A stretch of 64,000 nucleotides of DNA. Source: Flammeovirgaceae bacterium UBA5585 (lineage in GTDB: Bacteria; Bacteroidota; Bacteroidia; Cytophagales; Cyclobacteriaceae). Position numbers and translations under genes: made by a program. Each line of letters opens with the position of its first letter. The first letter of the stretch is position 1. A model generated the notes under the pieces. It did not search any database. It was not told the DNA's origin and saw only the letters and a program-made list of their open reading frames with translations. Below are positions 26,601-35,813 of the stretch, in pieces. The stretch spans positions 48,707-112,706 of the forward strand of contig DILT01000015.1 of assembly GCA_002425185.1 (NCBI GenBank). Reading direction: 5' to 3'.

Positions 26601-27827
26601 GGAATTAATCCCATCAAACTTAAACAGCCCGCCACCAATCGTGGAAATCCAATAGCCCCCGGTGGCAGATAGTTGAACCCCCGTGATAATACTTTTGGTT
26701 TTATCAAATTGGGCAACAGTAAATGATTCGAATTCTTTCGTGTAGGAGTCAAATTTATTGATTCCCTTTTTTGTTCCTACCCACAACACACCGCCACGAT
26801 CGATGTATAATGATGTCACTGATCCGTGGCTTAAATTCATTTCATTCCAACCGATGGGAATACGTTCATCAAATTTCATCGTTGCCACATCGAAGAATGA
26901 AATGCCCGATTCAGAACCTGCAATCAGGTAGGGGTGATCTCCGGATACAACCTGAAGGCTGCTGAAGAGACTGTAACTCGCGGGTTTGTTGGGTATGCTA
27001 TAGCTGTTTAATTGTCCGTTAATAAGCGCCTTAAGTCCTCTTTTAGTGGTAAGCCATATGCCGGTACCCGTTTCGGTAGGAAGGCTTGCGATATCGTAAA
27101 TGTGATTATGTAATGCATGGTGATCTGCTTCTTTTTCGTACAAATAACTTTTAAATACATAGCCATTGTACTGGGTTTGAAGTTTATTCAATCCGTAGAC
27201 TGTACCAATCCACATTTCATTATTGGCCGAACGGTGTATAGCAGTAATAAAATCGTGGGTGAGTGTAGGCGATGTTTTAGTAGAAATGTGCAAAAATCCA
27301 GAGCTGTTTTTTTTACGGATATTAATTCCGTTTTCTGTGCCAATCCAAAGATTACCACCTGCGTCTTCCTGTATGGCGCGTATATTATTATTGCTTAAAC
27401 TTGTCGGGTCAAGGTCATCATGCGCAAACTTTTCAAATGAGCTATTATTTTTATTGTACCGGAAAAGTCCACCCATGTGGGTACCAATCCAAAGAAATCC
27501 TGACTGATCTTCGTAGAGTGTGAGTATCTTATTGCTTTGTAGTTTACCGGGTTGATTTTCGGAGTGAAATACGGTGGTAGTGTATCCGTCATAGCGAATC
27601 AAACCCGACCACGTACCAATCCATAGATAACCTTCACTATCCTGTAAAATGCAATTAATGGAACTTTGCGATAAACTCAACTCTTCGTTCAGCTGATCAA
27701 AAACAAGTTTTTTCTTGTGTAATTCTGTTGGTTGCGCTAGTCCATTACCTGGAACCAACAGCACAAGCAACAGTACCCACAACAAGGTGGTAGGCTGTGG
27801 TCTATTGGCTGCAGTATGAATTTTCAT
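23661..27827 (-). CDS. Hybrid two-component system sensor/regulator (HTCS) of the PUL
   Basis: 1388 aa, all parts on one chain. Signal peptide; periplasmic beta-propeller of Reg_prop repeats (repeated LWIGT-type motifs) to ~residue 720; Y_Y_Y domain (YAYMLEGFDDAWNYT); one membrane helix ~835-855; HisKA with the phospho-His in NISHEFRTPLTLI (~870); HATPase with GTGIGLALSKSLVEMHQG; receiver domain with the Asp in IIISDVMMPVMDGI (~1180); AraC-type HTH at the end (MSRMQVYRKLKALTGLSANE). HTCS proteins bind periplasmic oligosaccharide and activate their own PUL. It sits inside the locus rather than at its edge. Confidence 0.96.
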   Translation of the reverse strand: MKIHTAANRPQPTTLLWVLLLVLLVPGNGLAQPTELHKKKLVFDQLNEELSLSQSSINCILQDSEGYLWIGTWSGLIRYDGYTTTVFHSENQPGKLQSNKILTLYEDQSGFLWIGTHMGGLFRYNKNNSSFEKFAHDDLDPTSLSNNNIRAIQEDAGGNLWIGTENGINIRKKNSSGFLHISTKTSPTLTHDFITAIHRSANNEMWIGTVYGLNKLQTQYNGYVFKSYLYEKEADHHALHNHIYDIASLPTETGTGIWLTTKRGLKALINGQLNSYSIPNKPASYSLFSSLQVVSGDHPYLIAGSESGISFFDVATMKFDERIPIGWNEMNLSHGSVTSLYIDRGGVLWVGTKKGINKFDSYTKEFESFTVAQFDKTKSIITGVQLSATGGYWISTIGGGLFKFDGINSFTKYKIVAPEENTFTEFVQTLYSDGKGSVWVGTAGAGVYHFNEHQLTSAEITSYNHYSIETNTILQDNYIMAITSDGRDNVLIGTWGGGLYKILQHGDVIRYEDPRLSIAPNVVLYVDRSGTTWVGTRGNGFFSIKEDGEDLNVEHYKRSETNSINDNFINCIYEDHAGIFWLATDGGLSSFDRRRDIFEHYKIEGGPSNDVIVSILEDSQGKLWLAHWNGLTVVDPSDQTWTRNYDRNDHIMGGFFYNNVCVKGSGGELLFAGSEGFNRIDTKKIIQRPENSPLAITQFELFGKHVAYGEEVNGRTLLNGPLRNNSKVELKHFENSVAFEFASLDFAAPLKIRYAYMLEGFDDAWNYTESDRRFANYTNLNPGTYTFKVKASGIDGIWQETYSQITLIIHPPWWKTFWAAVLYVLLGFVALYIFRRFVLLRANLLHDIKLERLQRENLEKLNKAKLDFFTNISHEFRTPLTLILGPAQSLLESGELSKQARNHVVSISDNSQRLLRLVNQLLDFRKAESGNLNLKVSEGNLVRFVREIKLSFDALAEQMQIRFIMETTHENIKVWFDRDQFEIILLNLLSNAFKHTPQHGTIILEINDKGNTVELIVKDSGKGIKQEHFEHIFQTFFSYDENRQHTGTGIGLALSKSLVEMHQGIILVESKEGEYTHFKIILKKGKDHFNPDEIQPWSDDLESMDHYPSLIDAEWSSISAEEPVEKEDQSRLLPKLLIVEDVGSVRAYIKSIFNSKYTIIEATQGEEGLEKAIINIPDIIISDVMMPVMDGITLCKRLKSDKRTSHIPLILLTARTSLIFKVEGLETGADEYLTKPFNPKVLELKVRNLLQLRTRLHEAFKDSQVLNIEPKKVTLNSADELFIQQVLESIENNMPNAEYTIEHLCHDVAMSRMQVYRKLKALTGLSANEFIRCMRLKRAAQLLEQHQLTVAEVTYEVGFTDLPYFRECFKKMFGVTPSEYAQRNLMEE

Positions 27828-27882
27828 GAATAAAATCTATTCATTTTATGGTGCTAAAACAACTTTAGTAACAGAGAATTGC

Positions 27883-29286
27883 CTATAAAACAGAAACTTT
27901 CTGTGTAAGGGTTTTTACGCCATCAGTTACCGTTACTATATATAAACCGGGTTTTATCATAAGCTTATCCAGCGAAAATATTGCTTCGTTCTTAGGGGTC
28001 TTTTCTTCAGCTATCTTTTTTCCGGATGCATCGTATATGGTTACCAGCGCGGGGGATAGAAATTGGCTATACTCAACAGTAATCAGCCGTTGATCATAAA
28101 TGACCTGAATCTTTACATCCTCGGTCTTCAGATTTCCTGTGGTTGATAAAATCAGCAGGGGTTCATACAGGTTTGCCATCTTATCACTAAATACAACGTG
28201 TTTTGAGTTTTTAAAATTTATAAAACTTTGTTTGGCTGCAGTTGTGCTTCCCGTATGGGGCACATAGGGGTGAGACCAACTGGTGTTAATCCAAGTGAGA
28301 ACCCAGGCAATTTTTAACGCCTTTCCCGATGGATCATTTATGAGGGCTGGCAGTACGGTATCATTCCAGTATTTCGTTGCTGCATCTCCATTTCCGGTGT
28401 CATTTCGATAACCGGTTTCGCTTAACACAGCAACTTTGTTATGTGCTTGTGCATAGTCTACTATCGTACCCATATACAGGCGAAAGGGATCGGCCGTAAT
28501 TTCATACATATCCAACCCCAATACATCTACATACGTATCGCCAGGATAATAATTCGCCATTACCGTACTGTTAACGGGGCTATTGGGTGACCAGCAAAAC
28601 AAAACACTAGTGGTTCGTTCCTTTATATAATCGACAGTTAGTTGATACAAGGCTTTGTAATCGGCCGGAGAAAATCCGGAACAGGAAGCGCCCCACCAGA
28701 ACCAATTGCCATTCATTTCGTGCAGGGGCCTGAACACAATTGGAATATTTTCACCATCAACCACCAGGTCGTTGTTGATGATGGCAATCACTTTATCCAA
28801 CTCCGAAAGGTACCAGTCCCGATCACCGTTTACATTGCCATTCGCTATATTTTTGGCCAGGTTAGCAGGTGAGCCACTGCAGGTGTAGGAGGTGGTATTT
28901 CGCGCGCTGATATGCCAATCAAATGTTATTACAAACCCTTGCCGGTAAGCCCACTTTACGGCTTCAGTGTGATACCCTCTTTCGGTAGCGCTCTTGTCCA
29001 GGTAGTAATGAAAGTCTGAGCCGAGTACAAACGGGTAGGCCCCTGTCACTTCGTGGGCATCGGAATACGTTTTGTCACCATGCGCACTTCCAGTGCTATA
29101 CTTAAAACTGTTAAAGAATTCCTGTCCAAAAAGAAAGTAATTACTGTTTTGAATAGCCTTAAGATTATTATACAGGATAACCGTTTTTTCTGATACATTA
29201 TCGTCTACCTGGGCAGTGCTCATTAACGTTATGCAGCAGCCTGCCAGTAATAGCGCCCTGTTAATCATGCCTGCATTAAAGATCAA
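27883..29286 (-). CDS. GH26 endo-beta-1,4-mannanase-like enzyme with T9SS sorting domain
   Basis: 467 aa. Signal peptide to STAQ, then a GH26 barrel. The acid/base motif FRPLHEMNGNWFWWG (~185) is that of GH26 mannanases, and the nucleophile is in VAVLSETGYRND (~287). VLGSDFHYY and ITFDWHISA fit substrate-cleft strands. The C-terminal ~80 residues (LITVEYSQFLSPALVTIYDA to the end) are a T9SS sorting domain, so it is probably a surface endo-enzyme that makes oligosaccharides for SusCD. GH26 also holds lichenase- and xylanase-like members, so the mannanase call is probable, not certain. It overlaps the GH30 gene by 11 bases. Confidence 0.88.
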   Translation of the reverse strand: MIFNAGMINRALLLAGCCITLMSTAQVDDNVSEKTVILYNNLKAIQNSNYFLFGQEFFNSFKYSTGSAHGDKTYSDAHEVTGAYPFVLGSDFHYYLDKSATERGYHTEAVKWAYRQGFVITFDWHISARNTTSYTCSGSPANLAKNIANGNVNGDRDWYLSELDKVIAIINNDLVVDGENIPIVFRPLHEMNGNWFWWGASCSGFSPADYKALYQLTVDYIKERTTSVLFCWSPNSPVNSTVMANYYPGDTYVDVLGLDMYEITADPFRLYMGTIVDYAQAHNKVAVLSETGYRNDTGNGDAATKYWNDTVLPALINDPSGKALKIAWVLTWINTSWSHPYVPHTGSTTAAKQSFINFKNSKHVVFSDKMANLYEPLLILSTTGNLKTEDVKIQVIYDQRLITVEYSQFLSPALVTIYDASGKKIAEEKTPKNEAIFSLDKLMIKPGLYIVTVTDGVKTLTQKVSVL

Positions 29287-30685
29287 GAACTACGGTAGTT
29301 ATGCTCTTGGCCGGAAGGCTTAAAGATTTTGTTGGTGTAGTAGTTGAAACCGAAGTATAATAACTTCCTTCCTTGCTTTGTACCGCACTTATACTTTTAG
29401 CGGTTTTTCCTTCAGTAACAACGTGCACTTTGGCAGACGCTGTACCATTATTGACTATAATAATGGTAGCTTTCGTGCTATCCGGACTAACAAATGCAGT
29501 GGTAACTAAATTTGATGCAGGCGTTGTAGACGTTGTAGTTTCTACACGATGGTATCCGGCATCAACATTTTTCGAAAAATGCTTGATAAGATAATAATAC
29601 GGAGTAACCTGGTAGGGTGTTGTTGGAGCAGAACCTGTACTGATCATGGCTGCATCTTCGCCTGAAGCAGGTGTAGCCCACATAAGTTTCCAATAAATAT
29701 AGCCCGATGTGTTTGCGTGGATTAGTGACTCCTGGATAAACAAGGCGGTACTAAACCACGATAGGTTATCCGAGAACTCTGTCATTATATTCGGTTTTGT
29801 TGAAAAACTACCAACATTCTTCAAGGATGTGGTAATGGCCGATGCCGTTGTAGTGGAATTGATGTTATAAGGATGCCATCCGAATAGTGCAACATTAGGA
29901 TTATCCTTTAAGACGCTAACGAACGGACTATAAGTAGGTATGTCCTGCGACTCGGGCCCAAGAAATAGCGGTACATGCGTACGGTTTTTTATTCTGTCAT
30001 AGATTCTGTTTAGCGCTGTATTGTACCCTGGCAATACTGAGGTCTCTGAAATCGCCCACCGGCAGGTTGTCCAGTTTGAGTTTACATAGGTAGGCTCATT
30101 CTGAATGCTTAGGTAGTCTGGGTTGAAAGGCGTATATTCCAGTAAATCGTTCCAATACTCGGCAAACTCATCGTACATAAACCCACCCGCATTTTTTTTG
30201 AGTGTGCCTTCCCGCAATTTGTTATTGTCTTTTAACGACACGGGCGGGCCCCATGAAGACAACAATATCTTGATGTTGGGGTTTCGGTTTTTTGCCAGGG
30301 TATACAATTGGTTGGTGGCATCCCAATGGGCCTTGGCATAATCATTATCTCCTGTGTTTGACATCGTGGCTACGCCTTTGTTGGTAGGATAATTATCCGG
30401 ATAATACCAGGTTTTAAACCGGACAATATCAATACCCAGGTCGGTAAACATGAGGTCAGCAATTTCATTCACCTTACTATGAGAGGTTAGCCAGTTGCTA
30501 TACCAGGTGAGTGCACCACCAAAGCCTATCATCTCTTGCTTTTTGTTAGCGAGCTTAACAGTAACAGCCACACTATCGGATGGTACAATGGGCTGTGTTA
30601 CTTCAGTTCCTGATTCGTCTTTGTTGCAAGAAGAAGGGATAGTCAGTAAGATTAAACCGAGTGCAAATAATTTAATATCATTCAT
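29276..30685 (-). CDS. GH30 glycanase, lipoprotein
   Basis: 469 aa. N-terminal signal peptide with lipobox and Cys (LTIPSSCNKDE), placing it on the surface or outer-membrane inner face. GH30 features are the IGFGGALTWY motif, acid/base Glu in SIQNEPTY (~195), nucleophile Glu in IMTEFSDNLSWF (~300), and the all-beta domain that wraps the barrel at the C-terminus. The subfamily cannot be fixed by eye; the fold is shared by glucuronoxylanases and endo-beta-1,6-glucanases among others, so its place in a mannan-type locus is a notable mismatch. Co-transcribed with GH26. Confidence 0.88.
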   Translation of the reverse strand: MNDIKLFALGLILLTIPSSCNKDESGTEVTQPIVPSDSVAVTVKLANKKQEMIGFGGALTWYSNWLTSHSKVNEIADLMFTDLGIDIVRFKTWYYPDNYPTNKGVATMSNTGDNDYAKAHWDATNQLYTLAKNRNPNIKILLSSWGPPVSLKDNNKLREGTLKKNAGGFMYDEFAEYWNDLLEYTPFNPDYLSIQNEPTYVNSNWTTCRWAISETSVLPGYNTALNRIYDRIKNRTHVPLFLGPESQDIPTYSPFVSVLKDNPNVALFGWHPYNINSTTTASAITTSLKNVGSFSTKPNIMTEFSDNLSWFSTALFIQESLIHANTSGYIYWKLMWATPASGEDAAMISTGSAPTTPYQVTPYYYLIKHFSKNVDAGYHRVETTTSTTPASNLVTTAFVSPDSTKATIIIVNNGTASAKVHVVTEGKTAKSISAVQSKEGSYYTSVSTTTPTKSLSLPAKSITTVVLDL

Positions 30686-30757
30686 GATGAAAAAGTATTG
30701 AAATAAAACTAAAAAATGGAAGGCTATCCGTGAAGATAACCTTCCTTACGTACTAAC

Positions 30758-32800
30758 CTATTGAAGTCCTATATGATCTATAAATACGGTACCAGCCCAA
30801 TCAGTATCCTGGAAGAATAGTTCCCCGATAGAGGCCGGATTACCCAAACTTGACAATGGAATTGCATAATCAGTCCATTTACCAGCTCTTATGGTAACCT
30901 GTACGTTTGAAGATGCGCCATCGGTAGTGGGTTTAATGGTAAGTTGTATGTTCTTATCGCCTGTACCGGTACCACCATAGATGGAGAATGCGAGATACTG
31001 CATGCCTGCTGTAGGGAGCGGGGTTTTGCCCCAACTTCCAAATTGGACTGCACCGCCCCATCCACCAGCAAAGGTGGCTTTGATGGAAACCGTTCCGCCT
31101 CTTTGATTCTCATCGCTATTCATTACTGTGGTTGTTCCGCCCCAACCACCACCAACACCAAAGTGAGTGTCGTTCACCTGGTCCGTGTAAATAGGAGCCA
31201 CCAGATCAGGCAGAAGTCCTAACGGTTCATCTATGGTAAGACCTATTTCATCAATAAATACAATGGTATTATTGCTACCCGCATTGGCATTGTTGTTTTT
31301 AATTCGCAGTTCGCTCACATTGTTAGAACCTGCCAGGCTTGCCAAAGGCACTACAATCTGGTGGTATTTGTCTTTTGTAAATGCGGGAGGGTAGAAGTCA
31401 GCGTTGTTGTCGATCTGAACAATAATCTCCGAATTTTGTCCAACTACATGTACATAAAACACCAGGTAATTGTATCCAGCAAAAATACCTGACGATCCGT
31501 CATTATGAATTTGAATTGCACCATACGGATCATTGAATACCGTTTTAATAGCCATGGTACCATTAGCCGGGTTTTCCGTGTTCGTAAAACTTTGGCTTAC
31601 GTGGCCCCAACCGCCCCATGCCGACCAGCCACTTTGTAGCCCATCTTTATAGATGTAGTAATCCAAGGTGGGGAAACTTCCGGTGGAAGGCAGCCTGAGC
31701 ACAACACCCAGTGGACCTGCGTAGCCGTGAATGGTTACATAATCGATAGCCCCTTGTGTGGCCGTGGCTGGAACAGCCAATTTAATTTCCGTGGCTGTTT
31801 GTGACGTAAATGAGGTGGCTAATACATCCCCCGCTCCGGGTAGCACTAACTTGGCCACCAGGTCTAAATCTGTACCGGTGATGGTAATCACATCCTGTCC
31901 GGGTATTGCTGGCGTTGGCGACAGCGTGGTGCCAACCGGTAGAATAATTGTTAACGATGGTGTTGTTAATGTTACCGGTGATAATTGTTTTAATGTTAAT
32001 GCTCCGGTTTTTGCCGTTGCCGGAACTGCCAGTTTAATTTCGGTTTCTGAATGACTTGTAAAGTTTGTTTTAGCAACTTCGGTTCCGCCAGTGAATTGTA
32101 TGGCGGTTATTAAATCAAGATTGGTACCTGAAAGGGTGAGCACACCTGTATGCCGAATGGATTGAGGGGCTATGCCGGTTACAGTAGGTAATGTAACAAT
32201 CAATTGTTCCTCAGTGCCAAAGGTAAGGGGCTTGGTTCCACCCAATGAAAATATCAGAAAACCGGTTTGTGCGGCCATCGGCACAGTTACCACAACTTCG
32301 GTAAGTGAGCGACTTACAAAGTCTTCCTTTGAAATTTTCAGGTCGCTTGGAAACGTAATGCTTTCAATCCAGTTTACTTTTTCACCGGTAATGGTAATGT
32401 TGGCTCCCGGTTTGGCTTCAGTGGTTATGCTATGAATAACAACCGGAACCTCAAAGTTCAGAATGGTTTTACTTTCAATATCGCCCTGGGGAGTTTTTAA
32501 TGTTATTAACCCTGCTTCTGCATTATCCGGCACAATAATATTTATCCGTTCAGCCGTTACCGATTTGAACGAACTTTTAGGTATTTCCACATTTGGTTTA
32601 AGCACAATGGCGGTTACTTTATCCAGGTTTTGTCCGAAGAAGGTAATTTCATCGCCATGATGCACACCGGAAGGCCCGAAACTTAACAGTACAATCTGAC
32701 TTGGCTCTTCTTCATCGAGGCATGATGAAAGAATGCTCAGGCTGCCAATCATGCAGACCATGGCCAGAAAATATAGGCTGTACGAAATAATTTTTTTCAT
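30758..32800 (-). CDS. TIG-repeat glycan-binding surface lipoprotein (SGBP)
   Basis: 680 aa. Signal peptide and lipobox ending ILSSC. About five IPT/TIG-type Ig repeats (residues ~35-380; recurring GxNLDxxTAI, TEIKLAVPATA motifs), followed by two tandem jelly-roll carbohydrate-binding-like modules (~residues 385-530 with SGWSAWGGWG, and ~540-680 with FGVGGGWGG). The two modules share the pattern aromatic-rich entry, IxxFIDEIGL/VFIDHIGL exit. Non-enzymatic capture of polysaccharide at the cell surface is expected from position next to SusD. The ~70-bp gap to GH30 is the largest in this part of the operon. Confidence 0.88.
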   Translation of the reverse strand: MKKIISYSLYFLAMVCMIGSLSILSSCLDEEEPSQIVLLSFGPSGVHHGDEITFFGQNLDKVTAIVLKPNVEIPKSSFKSVTAERINIIVPDNAEAGLITLKTPQGDIESKTILNFEVPVVIHSITTEAKPGANITITGEKVNWIESITFPSDLKISKEDFVSRSLTEVVVTVPMAAQTGFLIFSLGGTKPLTFGTEEQLIVTLPTVTGIAPQSIRHTGVLTLSGTNLDLITAIQFTGGTEVAKTNFTSHSETEIKLAVPATAKTGALTLKQLSPVTLTTPSLTIILPVGTTLSPTPAIPGQDVITITGTDLDLVAKLVLPGAGDVLATSFTSQTATEIKLAVPATATQGAIDYVTIHGYAGPLGVVLRLPSTGSFPTLDYYIYKDGLQSGWSAWGGWGHVSQSFTNTENPANGTMAIKTVFNDPYGAIQIHNDGSSGIFAGYNYLVFYVHVVGQNSEIIVQIDNNADFYPPAFTKDKYHQIVVPLASLAGSNNVSELRIKNNNANAGSNNTIVFIDEIGLTIDEPLGLLPDLVAPIYTDQVNDTHFGVGGGWGGTTTVMNSDENQRGGTVSIKATFAGGWGGAVQFGSWGKTPLPTAGMQYLAFSIYGGTGTGDKNIQLTIKPTTDGASSNVQVTIRAGKWTDYAIPLSSLGNPASIGELFFQDTDWAGTVFIDHIGLQ

Positions 32801-32812
32801 CTTTTTAAGTAG

Positions 32813-34081
32813 TTAAGGTTCTACAAAACGAATGTTGTCAATGTGGAACTCAACATTTCCTCCGTTGTTTTCGGGTGACCCCAGAAACCATGTACTAAAG
32901 GAACCTGCTGCGCTTTCTATAAATTTTTGATTGGGGGTGTACACCACATTCGTTCCTTCCATACCCATGAAATATTGAAACTCAGTTAACGGAATGGTTA
33001 CGGTAATCCAACTTCCGTTGGTGGTTACTTCCGAACCTGTATTGGCCCATGGGCCCCATATGGCACGGGCGTTCAGGGTGTTGCTCCATATTTCCTGATT
33101 GTTTCCAGAATGTGTGGGTGTGGATAAACACAGGTTCAGGTATCCGCCATACCATTTTACGATTTTGGCTTCAAACTTCACTACGTAATCGCGGTAGGAA
33201 TTTGGATACAAAGGATAAAAGTTTTCTGTACGTCCGGCAGGTCCTCCCCAAAACTCCATACAAAGTGGCGATTCAGCCGGAGCACCGGGACCTTCATCGC
33301 GTTGATTGGCTGCGATGTCGCCACGAACTACCAGGTAATAACCATTAATTGGATTGTCGCTATTTTCGCGTAATCCAATTCGCCAGCCATTGGCAACCTT
33401 GTCATCAAAATTCAGGATGATGTTTCGTGAATCCCAAACATGAAAGCCCGATTCAACTTCGCCAAAGTTTGTGGCAACGGTAACAGGCCCTTCTGTAGCG
33501 CCTTCCGGAACGGTAACAACCAAACGCGATTGACTGACAGAGACTACTTCACCAGCAACGCCTCCTGTAAACGTAACCGTTACGGGTTCGAAAAAGTAGT
33601 TGCCATGGATTACCAGGTCTTCACCATCTTGCGGCCATTCGTTTTGTGCACTGGTAACCACTGGAGGTGGAATGGCTACTACAAATGGAAATTCAAGCGT
33701 GTTTCCCTGGGCATCGATTAAATACAGCTTGTCAGTAATTACATCGGGTGCAATGCTTGGCACACTTACAAAAATATTGCGGTTAGTAACCCAGGTAGGA
33801 TTTAGTCCAATTGCTTTTTGGTCGTTAAACCAAATCTCTCGAGTCCCGCCCAGGTTTTTGCCCATAATTACAATACCTGTGCCCAGCGTAGCACTTACAA
33901 TGAGCGAATCTGACGTTTCGGGGGCAGCCAACCGGATGTAATTAATTACGGGTGGGCCACTAGGTGATTCTATGTTAGTTCCATCGCCATTCATTTCGCA
34001 TGAAGTTGGAATAAGAAGTACACTTATCAGTAAGCACGGTATGAGTGCACCAAGTAAATAGTTCTGTAGTTTCATGTTCAT
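32813..34081 (-). CDS. TIG-domain glycan-binding surface lipoprotein (SGBP)
   Basis: 422 aa. Signal peptide and lipobox (LIPTSC). Two TIG-like Ig domains (residues ~40-215, including VIMGKNLGGTREIWFND and LVIHGNYFFEPVTVTF), then a C-terminal beta-sandwich starting IILNFDDKVANGW and ending VEFHIDNIRFVEP. The same architecture is widespread in the SGBP slot directly after SusD of Bacteroidota PULs. Binding, not cleavage, is expected. Its start is 9 bases after the SusD stop. Confidence 0.88.
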   Translation of the reverse strand: MNMKLQNYLLGALIPCLLISVLLIPTSCEMNGDGTNIESPSGPPVINYIRLAAPETSDSLIVSATLGTGIVIMGKNLGGTREIWFNDQKAIGLNPTWVTNRNIFVSVPSIAPDVITDKLYLIDAQGNTLEFPFVVAIPPPVVTSAQNEWPQDGEDLVIHGNYFFEPVTVTFTGGVAGEVVSVSQSRLVVTVPEGATEGPVTVATNFGEVESGFHVWDSRNIILNFDDKVANGWRIGLRENSDNPINGYYLVVRGDIAANQRDEGPGAPAESPLCMEFWGGPAGRTENFYPLYPNSYRDYVVKFEAKIVKWYGGYLNLCLSTPTHSGNNQEIWSNTLNARAIWGPWANTGSEVTTNGSWITVTIPLTEFQYFMGMEGTNVVYTPNQKFIESAAGSFSTWFLGSPENNGGNVEFHIDNIRFVEP

Positions 34082-34090
34082 CCGGGATTT

Positions 34091-35800
34091 TTAATTAAAA
34101 ACATACTCTACGGGTTCTTGATTTGGCGCCAGTAATGGATTAATGACCACCTGATTTCCAGGGATAGGCAATCTCATTTTAGCGGCCGTAAACACCACAA
34201 GAGGATCTGTATTGGTGTTGTTGTTTGCCGATGTTGTTCCGGCTGGTACGAGTTCATATCCGGCAGGATCATTTTCAAGCGCATCGTTACTGTTAATTCT
34301 AAAATACATGTCGGTGCGGTTTTGTCCATTCAGGTAATTGAGTGCCTCCTCGGCATTGCGATAGTACCTGCGTTTAATATCAATCCATGATTGTGCCTCC
34401 AAGGCCAATTCAATTCTGCGTTCATTGAAGAGTTGCTGATAGGTAACGGTCGATCGCGGATCAAGGCCGGCTCGTGCCCGCACTGCATTGAGTGCGGCCA
34501 GTCCCGGGCCACCGGTTAACTCATTGTTTGCACCCATCAATGCTTCGGCATAGAGCAGGTAAACATCGGCCAGGCGCAGGTAGTAAATATCCAGCGGAGA
34601 GTCTTGATTTGTAATCGCATAACCACCGTTGTCTTTATCGTTGCCAATCACATGTTTCTTTAAGCTTGTCAGGGTAGGGGTTGAGCCTTCCAATACTGTA
34701 TTTTCTGCATCACGAGAAACAATCTTGTATGTGTAGCCTCCTCGCTCTGTTGCGAGATAATTGTAGGTATCACCATTTTGCATATAAATGGCCTTTCTCC
34801 GCAGGTCTGTCTTTCCACCGGCATTTGCAGAAACCGTATTGATCAGACTTACCGTTGGACATTTTCCTGAGCCCCACGCGGTAGCGTCACCGGTAACGAT
34901 GGTGCTTCGGGCAAAGCGTGCCTGACGGCTGCTGCCAAATCCCCAGCCACCGTTAATGAGTTGTGGTGCAAAAAGAATTTCTGGATTGTGTTCGTTTTGA
35001 ACTTTAAACAGGTCTTCATAGCTGGCGTTTAATGTCCGGCCACTGTTGTTGATTACATCGGCAGCGTAATTTGCAGCAGTTGTAAAATCAGTTGCCGATC
35101 CAATGGTTCCACCGCCTACACTGCGTTGTGCCAGGGAAAGGTGAAGTTTGGCCAGCATGCCTTTGGCAGCCCATTGTGTAACTCTTCCCGGATCATCAGT
35201 TGCCGGAAGGTTTTCGGCTGCAAACACCAGATCTCTGCGGGCAAATTCATACAGACTTGCTGTTGTGTTTTTGGGTAATAACAATTCACCTTTGGCAACT
35301 TTTTCTGCAGCCCGTTCAATAATGGGGGCTTCGCCCCAATATTCAGCCAAGAAAAAGTAAGAAAGTCCGCGCATAAACCTGGCTTCACCCAGGCCTTCAT
35401 TGATAATACTTTGGCTTACCCCATACCCCGCGGCAATGGTGGGCATGTCGTCAATGATCAGATTAGCGAAGGATATAACATCGTAAAAACCTTGCCAGCC
35501 CTGTCCGATGTACTGGTTTGATTCGTTGAAAGACATGTAAAAGAATTGTCCTTCAGCATCCCAGTTGTGGTGCATGTCACCGGCCATTACATCTCCGGCA
35601 AGCCAGCTGAACTGATCATTAACGCCCCACCAAACACGGCCATATAGTGAGGCTGTGGCCTGACGTATTTCGCTTTTATTTCGATACCAGGAATTTACGG
35701 TTGGTCTGTCTTCCGGAACGTATTCCAGAAAATCTTCTGTGCAAGCACTGAAAGCGATTAGCAGTACCACCGTCAGGAAATATTTTGTGTTTTTCTTCAT
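34091..35800 (-). CDS. susD: SusD/RagB family nutrient-binding outer-membrane lipoprotein
   Basis: The ATG at 35800 gives MKKNTKYFLTVVLLIAFSAC, a proper lipobox signal; the open frame up to 35875 overlaps the end of susC and is not used. SusD features include the DFLEYVPEDRPT start, TPR-like helices, the LADVYLLYAEALMGAN helix, and FNERRIELALEAQSWIDIKR. It forms the lid over the SusC pore and binds glycan. Follows susC by 13 bases. Confidence 0.95.
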   Translation of the reverse strand: MKKNTKYFLTVVLLIAFSACTEDFLEYVPEDRPTVNSWYRNKSEIRQATASLYGRVWWGVNDQFSWLAGDVMAGDMHHNWDAEGQFFYMSFNESNQYIGQGWQGFYDVISFANLIIDDMPTIAAGYGVSQSIINEGLGEARFMRGLSYFFLAEYWGEAPIIERAAEKVAKGELLLPKNTTASLYEFARRDLVFAAENLPATDDPGRVTQWAAKGMLAKLHLSLAQRSVGGGTIGSATDFTTAANYAADVINNSGRTLNASYEDLFKVQNEHNPEILFAPQLINGGWGFGSSRQARFARSTIVTGDATAWGSGKCPTVSLINTVSANAGGKTDLRRKAIYMQNGDTYNYLATERGGYTYKIVSRDAENTVLEGSTPTLTSLKKHVIGNDKDNGGYAITNQDSPLDIYYLRLADVYLLYAEALMGANNELTGGPGLAALNAVRARAGLDPRSTVTYQQLFNERRIELALEAQSWIDIKRRYYRNAEEALNYLNGQNRTDMYFRINSNDALENDPAGYELVPAGTTSANNNTNTDPLVVFTAAKMRLPIPGNQVVINPLLAPNQEPVEYVFN

Positions 35801-35813
35801 AGTCGTAATCAGT

